Under the pieces are notes generated by a model that searched no databases, was not told where the DNA came from, and saw only the letters and a program-made list of their open reading frames with translations. From Nocardioides alpinus (GTDB lineage Bacteria; Actinomycetota; Actinomycetes; Propionibacteriales; Nocardioidaceae), in assembly GCF_900112035.1 (NCBI RefSeq), contig NZ_FOKC01000001.1, positions 620,001-684,000 on the forward strand: a stretch of DNA of 64,000 bases, given 5' to 3'. The translations under genes were made by a program, and so were the position numbers. Positions within the stretch are counted from its first letter, which is position 1; every line of letters begins with the position of its first letter. Positions 34,129 through 44,213 of the stretch are shown here, in pieces.

Positions 34129-34158
34129 GGCCCCGCGGTGCCGAAGCACCACGGGGCC
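34129..34158 (-). terminator. Hairpin terminator-like stem downstream of the collagen-like gene
   Basis: GGCCCCGCGGTGC (34129-34141), loop CGAA, GCACCACGGGGCC (34146-34158): 12 of 13 pairs. It lies 24 bases beyond the stop of the gene ending at 34183. It has no T-tract, as is usual in high-GC actinobacteria. Confidence 0.7.
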
Positions 34159-34182
34159 GGAGGTGGAGCGGTCAGACGTCGA

Positions 34183-35130
34183 TCAGGAGGTCTTGGCGAT
34201 CACGCCGAAGGGCTCGAAGTCGTAGGTCGTCGCACCGATCTGGAGCGCGTCGACGGCGCCGGAGAAGGCGTAGTCGCGACCCTTGCTGATCGCCACGGTG
34301 AAGAGGGTGGCGTTGGGCAGGGCGGACTTGACCTCGTCGAGCGTGCAGTAGGTGACCTGGTTGCAGCCGGTGGCGGTGCCGGCGGCGCCGGTGAGGTACC
34401 AGCTCTTCTGGTCGGCGGTGACCTTGGTCCACACGTTGGTGGGCAGGTCGCGCACGACGTAGTTGAGCGTGCTGTAGGTCTGCGCGCCGTTGGCCGGGTT
34501 GATCTCCATGGCGACGCTGGCGGCGTTGTCGACGTACTTCGCCTTGTTCTCCCCGGTGGTGTACTCCCAGAAGCTCACCGACGAGACGCTCGCCAGGGTG
34601 GTGCCCTGGAAGTCGACCTCGTTGCCGAAGGCGGTCTTGTCGTTGGCCGAGGCGGTGCGGATGCCCAGGCTGCCGACGCCCATCGGGGGCTTGACCATGG
34701 TGTTGCTCCAGTTGGACGTCGGGCCCGAACGGAGGGCGGCGTCGGCCGCACCGATGACGTTGCGGTCGATGACGCTCCAGTTGGGTCCGGCGTAGGCCGC
34801 GGTGCCGTCGGCGCCCTTGGGACCCTGCGGGCCCTGGTCGCCCTTCGGGCCCTGCGGGCCCTGTGCACCGTTGGTCCCCGAAGCACCGGTGTCACCGATC
34901 TTTCCGGTCAGGCCGGGGCTGAGGTCGTTGAGCTTGATGGAGCCGTTCTCGAGCTTGTTGCTGGTGACCGCACCCGGGGCCAGGTCCTGCGCCTCGATCG
35001 AGCGGTTCTTGATGTCATCCCCGGTGATCAGGGAGCCGGCGACGGCTCCCGAGCCGGCGCCGACAGCGAGGACCGCCGCGGCAGAAAGGACGACGGCACC
35101 GCGCGAGCGCGCGGAAGTGAAGATGGGCAT
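34183..35130 (-). CDS. Secreted protein with short collagen-like region
   Basis: A 315-residue exported protein: a signal/anchor helix (about 10-34), a segment DIKNRSIEAQDLAPGAVTSN found before collagen-like regions in actinobacterial surface proteins, about ten Gly-X-Y triplets (79-109, rich in GPQGPKGD), and a C-terminal beta-rich domain (about 112-315) with CNQVTYC as its only Cys pair. A surface adhesin or matrix role is plausible. The ATG at 35130 has a GGGGA site upstream. The frame is open to 35325 but lacks export features there. Confidence 0.8.
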   Translation of the reverse strand: MPIFTSARSRGAVVLSAAAVLAVGAGSGAVAGSLITGDDIKNRSIEAQDLAPGAVTSNKLENGSIKLNDLSPGLTGKIGDTGASGTNGAQGPQGPKGDQGPQGPKGADGTAAYAGPNWSVIDRNVIGAADAALRSGPTSNWSNTMVKPPMGVGSLGIRTASANDKTAFGNEVDFQGTTLASVSSVSFWEYTTGENKAKYVDNAASVAMEINPANGAQTYSTLNYVVRDLPTNVWTKVTADQKSWYLTGAAGTATGCNQVTYCTLDEVKSALPNATLFTVAISKGRDYAFSGAVDALQIGATTYDFEPFGVIAKTS

Positions 35131-35239
35131 GCTGAGAGTTCCCCTGTTCGATGACGAGGTGGGCGGGCGCCCACGTCGTGCGTCAATCCGCCCGACCCCG
35201 GCCCCCGAAAGGCCACCCACAGGACGGTTCGACGGCGGA

Positions 35240-35279
35240 AACGTAACCGCTGTTTGCAGGCCGTCAAGGTGTCCTTGAC
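35240..35279 (-). promoter_or_regulatory. Candidate promoter with inverted repeat for the collagen-like gene
   Basis: On the minus strand TTGACG (35267-35262) and TACGTT (35245-35240) are spaced by 16 bases. An inverted repeat GTCAAGG-TGT-CCTTGAC (35263-35279) overlaps the -35 box and may be an operator. This leaves an untranslated leader of about 100 bases. Confidence 0.42.
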
Positions 35280-35340
35280 AAGACCTGAAGGAAACTCGCC
35301 AAGTCTTGAGGATTCGAACACCCATGCGGGTGCCGGCTGC

Positions 35341-36681
35341 TCACCCGTCAGGCCGCAGCAGTCGGTGCGCGAGCTCGGCCTGTCCGGCGGTGAGCAGGTG
35401 CTCGGGGACGCGGACAGGAGCCCGGTCACCGACGGTGAACGTGTAGAGGAACATGTCCGGTCGCGGTGTCGGATCGCTGGAACCGTCCAGGGCAGCCAGC
35501 CCCGCTTGCTCCACCAGCGCCCGCACGTCGGGTAGTGCGGGATCGTCGAGGTCGACCTCAGCCGTCTCGGTGCGGCCGATGAACCCCCCGCTGCGCTCCA
35601 CCCGGAGGCGACCTGTCGGCACCTGCTGGGGGGCCGGTGCCGCGCTGCCCGTCGCACGCCCGACGCCGACCTGCGCCCAGGCCTGTCGTACGACGTCCGC
35701 GTGCTCGCCTGCCACCGCGACCGTCGCCGCGGCGAAGGTCGCGAAGTCGGCGTCCGCAGTGACGTCGCCGCCCACCAGCGCGTCGTACCAGATCCGGCCT
35801 GCACCCTCGATCGCTCGACCGCCCACGGCGACGGCCGCCAGCTGGAACGCCTTGTTGGGGATGCCGGAGTTGAGGTGCACGCCGCCGTTGTCGGCAGTGG
35901 TCTCGACGTAGTCGTCCATGTGCCCGACCTGCGGGTCGGCACCGAGCTCGGGATCGTCGTACGCCGTCCCGGGCGCTGCCATGTCGCGCAGCGCCCTGGC
36001 CCGGATGCTCGGCGTGAAGATCCCCTCGCCGATCAGCCAGTCGCCGTCGGCGGCGTCCTGGCCGAGCAGGCGCTGCTTGAGGCAGGACGCAAAGACATCG
36101 GCGACGGACTCGTTGAGGGCGCCGGACTGATCTCGGTAGACCAGGCCGGCGGTGTGCTCGACGACCGCGTGGGAGAACTCGTGGGCCAGCACGTCGACCG
36201 GCTTGGTGAAACGCTCGAAGATCCGGCCGTCGCCGTCGCCGAAGACCAGCTGGGTGCCGTCCCAGAAGGCGTTGTTGTAGTCGGAGCCGTAGTGGACCGT
36301 GAGGCTCACCGGCGCCCCGGCGTCGTCGTGGGAGTCGCGCTCGAGGACCTCGGCGAACATCGCCAGGGTCGCCTCGATGCCGACGGCGGCCTCGTCGACG
36401 GCGACGTCACCCGTCTCGGGCTCACCGGTCGAGCGCGCCGGAGTGCCGGGCAGCGACGTCGTCGACCCGGCGTCGTGCACCGTCCACGCCGCAGCAGCGG
36501 CCAACCCCTCGGCGGTCGCGTCCGAGGTCGAGGTGCGAGCGGAGCGAGCCTCGAGACCACGCCGCGCGCGCTCCGCTCGCAGCGCCTCGTCGAGCGCGGC
36601 CCGCTCAGGCCCGTCGACGCGCTCGGCGAGCCACGGCGGGATGAAGGTGCAACGGCCTGTGTGCGTGTCCCAAGAGGTCAT
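35341..36681 (-). CDS. M4 (thermolysin-family) metallopeptidase fused to an emfourin-like domain
   Basis: A 446-residue zinc protease of the protealysin-like M4 group. The zinc site is HEFSH (167-171) with Glu191 in NESVADVF, and the transition-state His is in GGVHLNSGIPN. There is no signal peptide, only a short N-terminal region as in protealysins. Residues about 358-446 (RLRVERSGGFIGRTETAEVDL...) resemble emfourin, a protein inhibitor normally encoded beside such proteases; here it is fused. Residues about 42-52 are coded by a copy of the 33-base palindromic repeat. Confidence 0.88.
   Translation of the reverse strand: MTSWDTHTGRCTFIPPWLAERVDGPERAALDEALRAERARRGLEARSARTSTSDATAEGLAAAAAWTVHDAGSTTSLPGTPARSTGEPETGDVAVDEAAVGIEATLAMFAEVLERDSHDDAGAPVSLTVHYGSDYNNAFWDGTQLVFGDGDGRIFERFTKPVDVLAHEFSHAVVEHTAGLVYRDQSGALNESVADVFASCLKQRLLGQDAADGDWLIGEGIFTPSIRARALRDMAAPGTAYDDPELGADPQVGHMDDYVETTADNGGVHLNSGIPNKAFQLAAVAVGGRAIEGAGRIWYDALVGGDVTADADFATFAAATVAVAGEHADVVRQAWAQVGVGRATGSAAPAPQQVPTGRLRVERSGGFIGRTETAEVDLDDPALPDVRALVEQAGLAALDGSSDPTPRPDMFLYTFTVGDRAPVRVPEHLLTAGQAELAHRLLRPDG
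36526..36558. repeat. 33-base palindromic repeat inside the M4 peptidase gene
   Basis: GGTCGAGG...CCTCGAGACC, identical at 31 of 33 positions to the intergenic copy at 6729-6761. The insertion keeps the frame and codes GLEARSARTST in the N-terminal region, before the catalytic domain. It shows that the element can be tolerated in coding sequence. Confidence 0.85.
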
Positions 36682-36749
36682 GGGACAGGTCTACCCCGAC
36701 GGTCGGACAGCCGGAAGACCGAGCCAGCAGCGCTGCGCCAGCAACTAGC

Positions 36750-37625
36750 ATGCCTCGCGTGGCCCTCAACGCGCGCAAGCGACTCTTCATCCGCCGCATG
36801 GCCGGCTACGGGATCAACCCGGTGCAACGGCGCTGGCGGGTGATGCGGTCTCGCGAGCAGTCGCACCTCATCGGTGGCCACCCCGTGACGCTTCCCCCCG
36901 CCCACGACCTGCCGTTCTACCAGGACCGCGACCCGACCTACGACACCTACGCCGGCGAGGTGCTGGCCGAGCTGGCTGCACACGTCGACCGGATGCTGGT
37001 CATCGACGTCGGCGCCAACGTCGGCGACACCGCCGTCGAGGCGCTGGCCGCCGCGCCGAACATCGAGGTCGTCGCCGTCGAGGGAGACCCGCTCTTCGTG
37101 TCCTACGCACGCCGCAACGTCGAGCAGTTCGGCGCCCGGGCACGGGTGCTCGAAGGTTTCGTCGGACCGGTCGGCTCGCGGGTCCACTTCAGCACCAACG
37201 GCTCGACGGGTGGCTTCCAGGCCAGCGAGGCGGATGGGGCCGCGGTGACGGACTGGATGACACCTGCGTCCTTGCTCGCCGAGACGGACTCCTACGGCGA
37301 GGTCGTGTGGAAGAGCGACATCGACGGCTTCGACATCCACGTGCTCGTCCACCACTGGGCGGACATCGATGCTGCCTGCCAGACGCTGTGGTTCGAGTTC
37401 GACCCGGCCAGCACGCTCGGCGACCGCGACGACATCGTCACGCTGATCGAGCTGCTCGCCGACTCCGGTCGCCAGCTGCGGATCTTCGACAACCTCGGTC
37501 GCGAGATGGTCAGGCTTGCTCCCGGCGACCCGATCCGCCACGGGCTCACGACCCTCACCAACTGGTTGACCGAGCAGCGGCGCGGACACCTGACCGTGCC
37601 CTACGTCGACGTGTGGGCACGGTGA
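36750..37625 (+). CDS. FkbM-family methyltransferase
   Basis: A 291-residue S-adenosylmethionine-dependent enzyme. Motif I is LVIDVGANVGDTAVEALAA, followed by VVAVEGDPLFVSYARRNVEQFG. The region SLLAETDSYGEVVWKSDIDGFDIHVL is the FkbM-specific segment (K-x-D-x-x-G). FkbM enzymes O-methylate sugars or polyketides, so a surface-glycan substrate is possible. It stands alone between the protease and the Tat pseudogene, with the ATG at 36750. Confidence 0.85.
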   Translation: MPRVALNARKRLFIRRMAGYGINPVQRRWRVMRSREQSHLIGGHPVTLPPAHDLPFYQDRDPTYDTYAGEVLAELAAHVDRMLVIDVGANVGDTAVEALAAAPNIEVVAVEGDPLFVSYARRNVEQFGARARVLEGFVGPVGSRVHFSTNGSTGGFQASEADGAAVTDWMTPASLLAETDSYGEVVWKSDIDGFDIHVLVHHWADIDAACQTLWFEFDPASTLGDRDDIVTLIELLADSGRQLRIFDNLGREMVRLAPGDPIRHGLTTLTNWLTEQRRGHLTVPYVDVWAR

Positions 37626-37638
37626 CCGCTCCGGTGGA

Positions 37639-38393
37639 TCAGCAGGGCTGGTAGTCGAACGTCATGTCGCCGACGAACACGGCCTGGTTGCGGTCGACGT
37701 CACTCCACGACGTCTCGGCGTTCCAGTAGGTCAGGGTGAAGGTCGAGACCGGGCCGGCGAACTTCACGGTGACGTTGCCAGCCCCGCTGGTGCTGTCGTT
37801 GTAGGCCGCGCCCCCCACCCAGGGAGACGCGACAGAACCGGCCCCGGACACCCCGGCGCCCCGCGACACCTCGGTCCACGAGCCGTCGAGCTCGACCCGG
37901 TCGAGGAAGTCGCCGGGCGTCCGGTCGATGTCGGTGAAGGTGACCACGAGGTTGGTGACCGGCTTGGTGAAGGTGAACACGTAGGCCCCCCGTGCATCTC
38001 GTCCCGGAGCGGTCCTGTCGCGTCGACGCGTGACGGACTGGATCAGTCCGAGTCCGGGCCTACCGGTGTTGCCCACGGAGGGGTAGACGTCGTACAGGTC
38101 CGGGCCGCCCGCAGTCTCGCTCCCGGCCGGTCCGCCGAGATGGTCAGGCTGATGGCGCCGGCGACGGCGCCTCCGGGGGGTGTGTAGGTCCGGGTGTGGT
38201 CGAGTCCCCCGTTGGTGATCGCGCCGGCTGCCGTCGAGAAGCCGACCCCCTTCAACACCGCGCACGAGGCCGCGAACGCCGGAGCCGTCGACGCCACCGC
38301 GATCACCGGCACGCTCCATGCGGCGGCTCGCGTCACCGAGCGGCGAGAAGGCCGTACGGCGGTCAGCGTGTCGAGGTCCTGCGTCATGGTCAC
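37639..38393 (-). pseudogene. Tat-exported protein, frameshifted (paralogue of the gene at 45726)
   Basis: The N-terminal frame from ATG 38393 encodes a twin-arginine signal (PSRRSVTRAAAWSVPVIA ... AFAAS) and continues as GLDHTRTYTPPGGAVAGAISLTIS, then runs out of frame to a stop at 38043. The matching C-terminal part (YDVYPSVGNTGRPGLGLI ... FVGDMTFDYQPC) lies in the frame shifted by -1 from about 38130 to 37639. One missing base near 38125-38145 explains this. The intact homologue shares the signal and the ending YWN...VFL.DF.FD..C. A base-calling error is the alternative to real decay; no slippery heptamer is visible. Confidence 0.75.
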
Positions 38394-38548
38394 TCCCGGC
38401 CATCAGGCGAACCGGAGTAGTTCACCTTTGTATTACCCAACGGTAGAGAAACCCGGTCCACGCGAAGGTAACTGTGGGTTACGCGTTGGTTCGATCTGTG
38501 ACACGTTGCGAACACCCCCGAATGCGTGGGGTCCACGCTCGCGAAGTC

Positions 38549-38575
38549 TTGAAAACGCAGCCCGCGCCCTAGACT
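38549..38575 (+). promoter_or_regulatory. Candidate typA promoter
   Basis: TTGAAA (38549-38554) and TAGACT (38570-38575) with a 15-base spacer, slightly short for sigma-70, 70 bases before the typA ATG. The rest of the 252-base gap between the Tat pseudogene and typA shows nothing else recognisable. Confidence 0.42.
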
Positions 38576-38645
38576 TGGGGCGCTGCGGCCGTGCTGGCCG
38601 CGCCCAGGCCGTTCGGCCGCTCGTCCCCGCCCGGAAGGCTCCTGC

Positions 38646-40538
<1,893 letters not shown>

Positions 40539-40544
40539 TCCTGC

Positions 40545-41213
40545 TTGTCCGACCACCTCGACCTGCCTGATCCGCCCGGCGACGACCTCGCCGGGCGGCT
40601 GGCGTCGTGGCTGGAGGGTCTCGGCCTGGCCGACCAGCTGGCCGCGGCGGGACTCCCGTCGTACGAGCGTGGCGCCGACGGCGTCGTGCAGTGGCGCGAC
40701 CCGGCGACCGACGAGCCGCTGACCACCGAGCGCCTCGTCGAGCTGGACGGGCTGCTGCGCGCGCAGGGCGACGACCCCGCCCACGCCGTGCCGGTGGCGC
40801 TCGTCCGGCTGCGCCGCGAGAGCCGGGTGCGGGCGATGCTGCTCGACGGCGGCTGGCTGGACTACGCCGGCGTCGGCCGGCTGCGCGGGGTGTCGGAGAA
40901 CGCCGCCCGGTTCGCGGTGCACAAGGCGGCGGAACGGCGAGCCGTGCTGCTCGTCCCGCACGAGGGCGCGACGCTCTTGCCGTCGTTCCAGCTCGACGAC
41001 GACGGACAGGTCCGCGACGAGCTCCTGGGCGTCATCGAGCCGCTGCTGGCCGGCGGTGTCGACCCCTGGCGCGCGTGGGTCTGGCTCACGACTCCGGCCG
41101 GCCTGCTGGGCGGTGGCGTCCCGCACGAGGCCGCGCGTGATCCCGAGGAGCTGCCACTCGTCCAGCGCGCAGCGGTCGCACTCGCCGAGCGGGCGCGGGC
41201 CTCGCAGGCCTGA
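40545..41213 (+). CDS. Hypothetical protein with DUF2384-like C-terminus
   Basis: A 222-residue soluble protein that probably starts at TTG 40545, just after typA. The C-terminal part (LPSFQLDDDGQVRDELLGVIEPLLAGGVDPWRAWVWLTTPAGLLGGGVPHE) resembles the MbcA/ParS/Xre antitoxin C-terminal domain (DUF2384). The middle (LDYAGVGRLRGVSENAARFAVHKAAE) looks like a helix-turn-helix. No RES-type toxin gene is adjacent, so it is not an obvious toxin-antitoxin pair. Cotranscription with typA is likely. Confidence 0.6.
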   Translation: MSDHLDLPDPPGDDLAGRLASWLEGLGLADQLAAAGLPSYERGADGVVQWRDPATDEPLTTERLVELDGLLRAQGDDPAHAVPVALVRLRRESRVRAMLLDGGWLDYAGVGRLRGVSENAARFAVHKAAERRAVLLVPHEGATLLPSFQLDDDGQVRDELLGVIEPLLAGGVDPWRAWVWLTTPAGLLGGGVPHEAARDPEELPLVQRAAVALAERARASQA

Positions 41214-41217
41214 ACCG

Positions 41218-41856
41218 TCAGGGCCGTCGGTCCAGGCCTCCCGCGCGGCCGAGCGCGATCGCGTCCTCCCGGGTGGCGACGTCGAGCTTGGCGAGCATCT
41301 CGGAGATGCGGTTGCGGATCGTCTTGGGGGCGAGGAACAACCGCGCCGCCACTTGATGGGTCTCCAGCCCCTGCACGAGCAGGGCGAGGATCTCGCGGTC
41401 GCGCGCGTCGAGGCGGGCCAGCACGTCAGCGTCCGGGACCGCCGAGGCAGCGACGCGGACCGACGCGCTCGCACCGGAGCTGAGCACCACCGATCCCGTT
41501 GCAGTGGCGTGGATGGCACCGAGCAGCTCGTCGGGCGGCGAGTCCTTGATGAGGTAGCTGTCGACGCCGTCCGCGAGGCTGCGCAGGACCGTGGCCGGTT
41601 CGCGGCTCATGGTGAGGATGACCAGCTTGACGTCGGGCCACTGCGCACGCAGGCGCAGCCCGAGGCCGACTCCGTCGCCGTCAGGCAGCCGGAGGTCGAG
41701 CACACAGAGGTCGGGCACGGCCTCGGCGGGCAGGGTGAGCGCGTCGGCCACGCTGCCGGCCAGACCCACCACCTCCATGTCGGGGTCGGCGCCGATGAGG
41801 GCGGAGAGCCCGGCCAGCACCACGGGGTGGTCGTCGACCACGACGACGCGGATCAC
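41218..41856 (-). CDS. LuxR/NarL-family response regulator
   Basis: A 212-residue response regulator: receiver domain with VVVVDDHPVV and phosphoacceptor Asp54 in CVLDLRLPDGDG, then a NarL-type helix-turn-helix (LDARDREILALLVQGLETHQVAARLFLAPKTIRNRISEML). The GTG at 41856 overlaps the stop of the histidine kinase gene by 4 bases. The pair forms a two-component system whose likely target is the divergent membrane protein gene at 43707. Confidence 0.93.
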   Translation of the reverse strand: MIRVVVVDDHPVVLAGLSALIGADPDMEVVGLAGSVADALTLPAEAVPDLCVLDLRLPDGDGVGLGLRLRAQWPDVKLVILTMSREPATVLRSLADGVDSYLIKDSPPDELLGAIHATATGSVVLSSGASASVRVAASAVPDADVLARLDARDREILALLVQGLETHQVAARLFLAPKTIRNRISEMLAKLDVATREDAIALGRAGGLDRRP

Positions 41857-43553
41857 CCGCTCCACCCGGGCACGACGAGGCTCACCACGAGGCCGCCGGA
41901 CGGGCCGGGTTCCACGTCGAGCCGCCCGCCGATCTCGCGCGCACGGGTGCCGAGCGAGGTCAGCCCGACGCCCGGGACGACGGGTCCCCCACGCCCGTCG
42001 TCCTCGACGCTCGCGCGCAGCGACCGACCGTCCTGGCACACGCGCACGAGCACGCGGGAGGGCCCGGCGTGGCGCAGCGCATTGGTGACGGCCTCCGCGA
42101 CGAAGCGGTAGACCACGATCGCGACCGCACCGTCGACGTCACCGGTGCCCGCCGCCTCGAGCTCGACCACAGCACCGTCGGCGGTGCCGAACGAGCTCAC
42201 CAACGTGTGGAGGGCCCCCGACAGGTCGGCCCCGACCAGCGGCTCCGGGGTGAGCGCCGAGACGATGCGGCGCAGGTCCGCCCGGCAGGCGGTCAGGTCA
42301 CCCGCAAGGGCCGTCAGCTCCTCGGACGGCTCCGTCGCGCGAGCCGCCTCGACCCGCATGCTCATCCCGGCCAGCGCCGGGCCGAGGTCGTCGTGGAGGT
42401 CGGCGAGGATCCGGGCACGTTCGGCCTCACGCTCGCGGATCACGTCGTTGCGGGCGTGCTGCGCCTCGACGGCAAGGTCCACCGCGCGCGCCGCGAGCGC
42501 CACGGTCGGTGCGAGCTGGCGTACGACGTGCTCCTGGCGCGCCTCGAGCCCCTCGGGATCCCGCGGCCGCACCGCCATGGTGCCGACCCTCTCGTCACCG
42601 ACCACCAGGGGGAACGCGGTCCACCCGGGGCGGTCGTCGATCTCGTCGAGCACGATCTCCACCCCAGCGACGCCGCTCGCCGCGGCGACGAGCTCGCCGG
42701 CCGTGCCCAGCAGCGCCCTGGGATCGCCGGTGGTGCGGAGCCCGCCCGAGAGGAGGGTGAGATCGCTCGGCGTGAGCAACCCGGTGCCGTAGCGACGGGC
42801 GAGGAAGCCGCGCCGCACCGAGATCGCTGCCGGGGTGGCCATCATGAGGGTCACCGCGGCCGCGAGGACGCCGACGACCTCGGCCCCGAAGATCCGCTCG
42901 CGCTCGGAGAAGGACCACATCAGGCCACCGGCCACCACGCCCGAGGCCAGGACGCCGACCAGCAGGGCCACGTCCACGAGCGGCTCGACCGGCGGTCGCG
43001 GTTGGCGGACGTACGCCGAGGCGACGAGCGTCGCGGCGACGGCGAGGAGCCCGAGCGTCGCGACCACACCGAACGTCGTACGCGTCCCGAGCTGCCAGGC
43101 GACCGCCGCAGACCCGACCGCTGCGACCGACCAGCCGACGATCCAGCCCCGCCACCGCCGCGCCGACCGACCCGTCGCCGGGAGCGCGGCCACGGCGACC
43201 GCGAGGAGCGGTGTGAGCCACCACGGTCCGACCGCAGCAGCGGGCGTCGAGCTCGGCAGCGCGGTGAGCAGCATGGCCATCGGTGTGGCTGCAGCAACCA
43301 CGACGGCCGCCCACGCCACGGCCGAGCGCGGCACGCGGTCGAGCAGCAGCACGCCGGCGACGCCGAGCGGCAGCCAACCCAGCAGCGGGAGGTTGACGTC
43401 GACGACGACGCGATCGTGCGGGAGCACGAGGAGCGCGGGCAGGACCCCGGCGGAGAGCACGGCCAGCGCCGCAAGCACCTCGCCGGACACCCCTGTCCGG
43501 GCCGTCCGGTCCGGGGGCCACATCCGGGCCGTGGAGGCCGACACTGTCGTCAT
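41853..43553 (-). CDS. Sensor histidine kinase (HisKA_3 type)
   Basis: A 566-residue kinase with about eight N-terminal membrane helices spanning residues 25-265, a linker region with a GAF-like part, and the HisKA_3 dimerisation segment RILADLHDDLGPALAGM, whose His is the phosphorylation site. A HATPase domain follows (VTNALRHAGPS, DDGRGGP, GLTSLGTRAREIGG). A membrane-embedded sensor suggests detection of membrane-active or hydrophobic signals. The ATG at 43553 is divergent from the gene at 43707. Confidence 0.92.
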   Translation of the reverse strand: MTTVSASTARMWPPDRTARTGVSGEVLAALAVLSAGVLPALLVLPHDRVVVDVNLPLLGWLPLGVAGVLLLDRVPRSAVAWAAVVVAAATPMAMLLTALPSSTPAAAVGPWWLTPLLAVAVAALPATGRSARRWRGWIVGWSVAAVGSAAVAWQLGTRTTFGVVATLGLLAVAATLVASAYVRQPRPPVEPLVDVALLVGVLASGVVAGGLMWSFSERERIFGAEVVGVLAAAVTLMMATPAAISVRRGFLARRYGTGLLTPSDLTLLSGGLRTTGDPRALLGTAGELVAAASGVAGVEIVLDEIDDRPGWTAFPLVVGDERVGTMAVRPRDPEGLEARQEHVVRQLAPTVALAARAVDLAVEAQHARNDVIREREAERARILADLHDDLGPALAGMSMRVEAARATEPSEELTALAGDLTACRADLRRIVSALTPEPLVGADLSGALHTLVSSFGTADGAVVELEAAGTGDVDGAVAIVVYRFVAEAVTNALRHAGPSRVLVRVCQDGRSLRASVEDDGRGGPVVPGVGLTSLGTRAREIGGRLDVEPGPSGGLVVSLVVPGWSG

Positions 43554-43706
43554 GACGTCAGTATCCGCGCGGCCACCGCGGCTGCGGAAGGCCTCGGGAC
43601 GCGCGCGGGACGACGTCGGGACGGCGCGGGACTCCGCGCTCTGGCTGCCGGGTCGCTGGTGGCCGGAGAGTGGGAGCACCACGAATCCCGCACCCAGGAG
43701 AGCACC

Positions 43707-44204
43707 ATGAGCACCAGTCACGTAGTCGCACCGTCCACCGCCAGCCAGACGCGTGTGCCGCGCTATGCCGTGCTGGTCGGGATCGCCTACGGCATCTGCG
43801 TCATCGGGATGTCGTGCAGCATCCTGGCCGAGATGGCCTTCGGCTACACCGGTCAGGGCGACGCCCCGCGGTCGCTCGGCGAGCAGCTCGCGGGCGTGCT
43901 GGGCTTCGGCACGTTCGCCCTCGCTGCCTCGGTGCTCGCGGTCAACCGGCTGACCTCGGAGCGCCAGCGTCAGGTGGGCGCGGTCGTCCTCGGCGTGCTG
44001 GCGGTGCCTGCCCTGGCCTTCTTCTGGTGCGGGATGCCGGCGATGTTCGGTGCGGGCGCGGCGGCGCTGGCGGGACTGACACGGGGTCGGACGCCGCTCA
44101 CCGGAGCGGCGCGTGCGTTCGGCCTGATCGGGTTGGTCTTCGCCGTGGTGAACCCGATCGTGAACTTCCTGGGGGTGACGATCTCCTGGCTGACGACCGC
44201 CTGA
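43707..44204 (+). CDS. Four-helix membrane protein, possible target of the adjacent two-component system
   Basis: A 165-residue integral membrane protein with four predicted helices (about 20-44, 64-84, 95-120, 133-160) and no recognised family. It is divergent from the kinase/regulator pair with a 153-base gap, a common arrangement for a regulated output gene. The ATG has an AGGAGAGC ribosome site. No catalytic motif is visible. Confidence 0.72.
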   Translation: MSTSHVVAPSTASQTRVPRYAVLVGIAYGICVIGMSCSILAEMAFGYTGQGDAPRSLGEQLAGVLGFGTFALAASVLAVNRLTSERQRQVGAVVLGVLAVPALAFFWCGMPAMFGAGAAALAGLTRGRTPLTGAARAFGLIGLVFAVVNPIVNFLGVTISWLTTA

Positions 44205-44213
44205 GCGCTGGAA

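Noticed and set aside
38110..38150. Programmed -1 frameshifting in the Tat protein gene
   Set aside because: There is no X-XXY-YYZ slippery heptamer or downstream pseudoknot, and the intact paralogue needs no shift.
40545..41213. A complete toxin-antitoxin module after typA
   Set aside because: Only an antitoxin-like C-terminus is visible. The next gene is a response regulator on the opposite strand, and no RES or other toxin is present.
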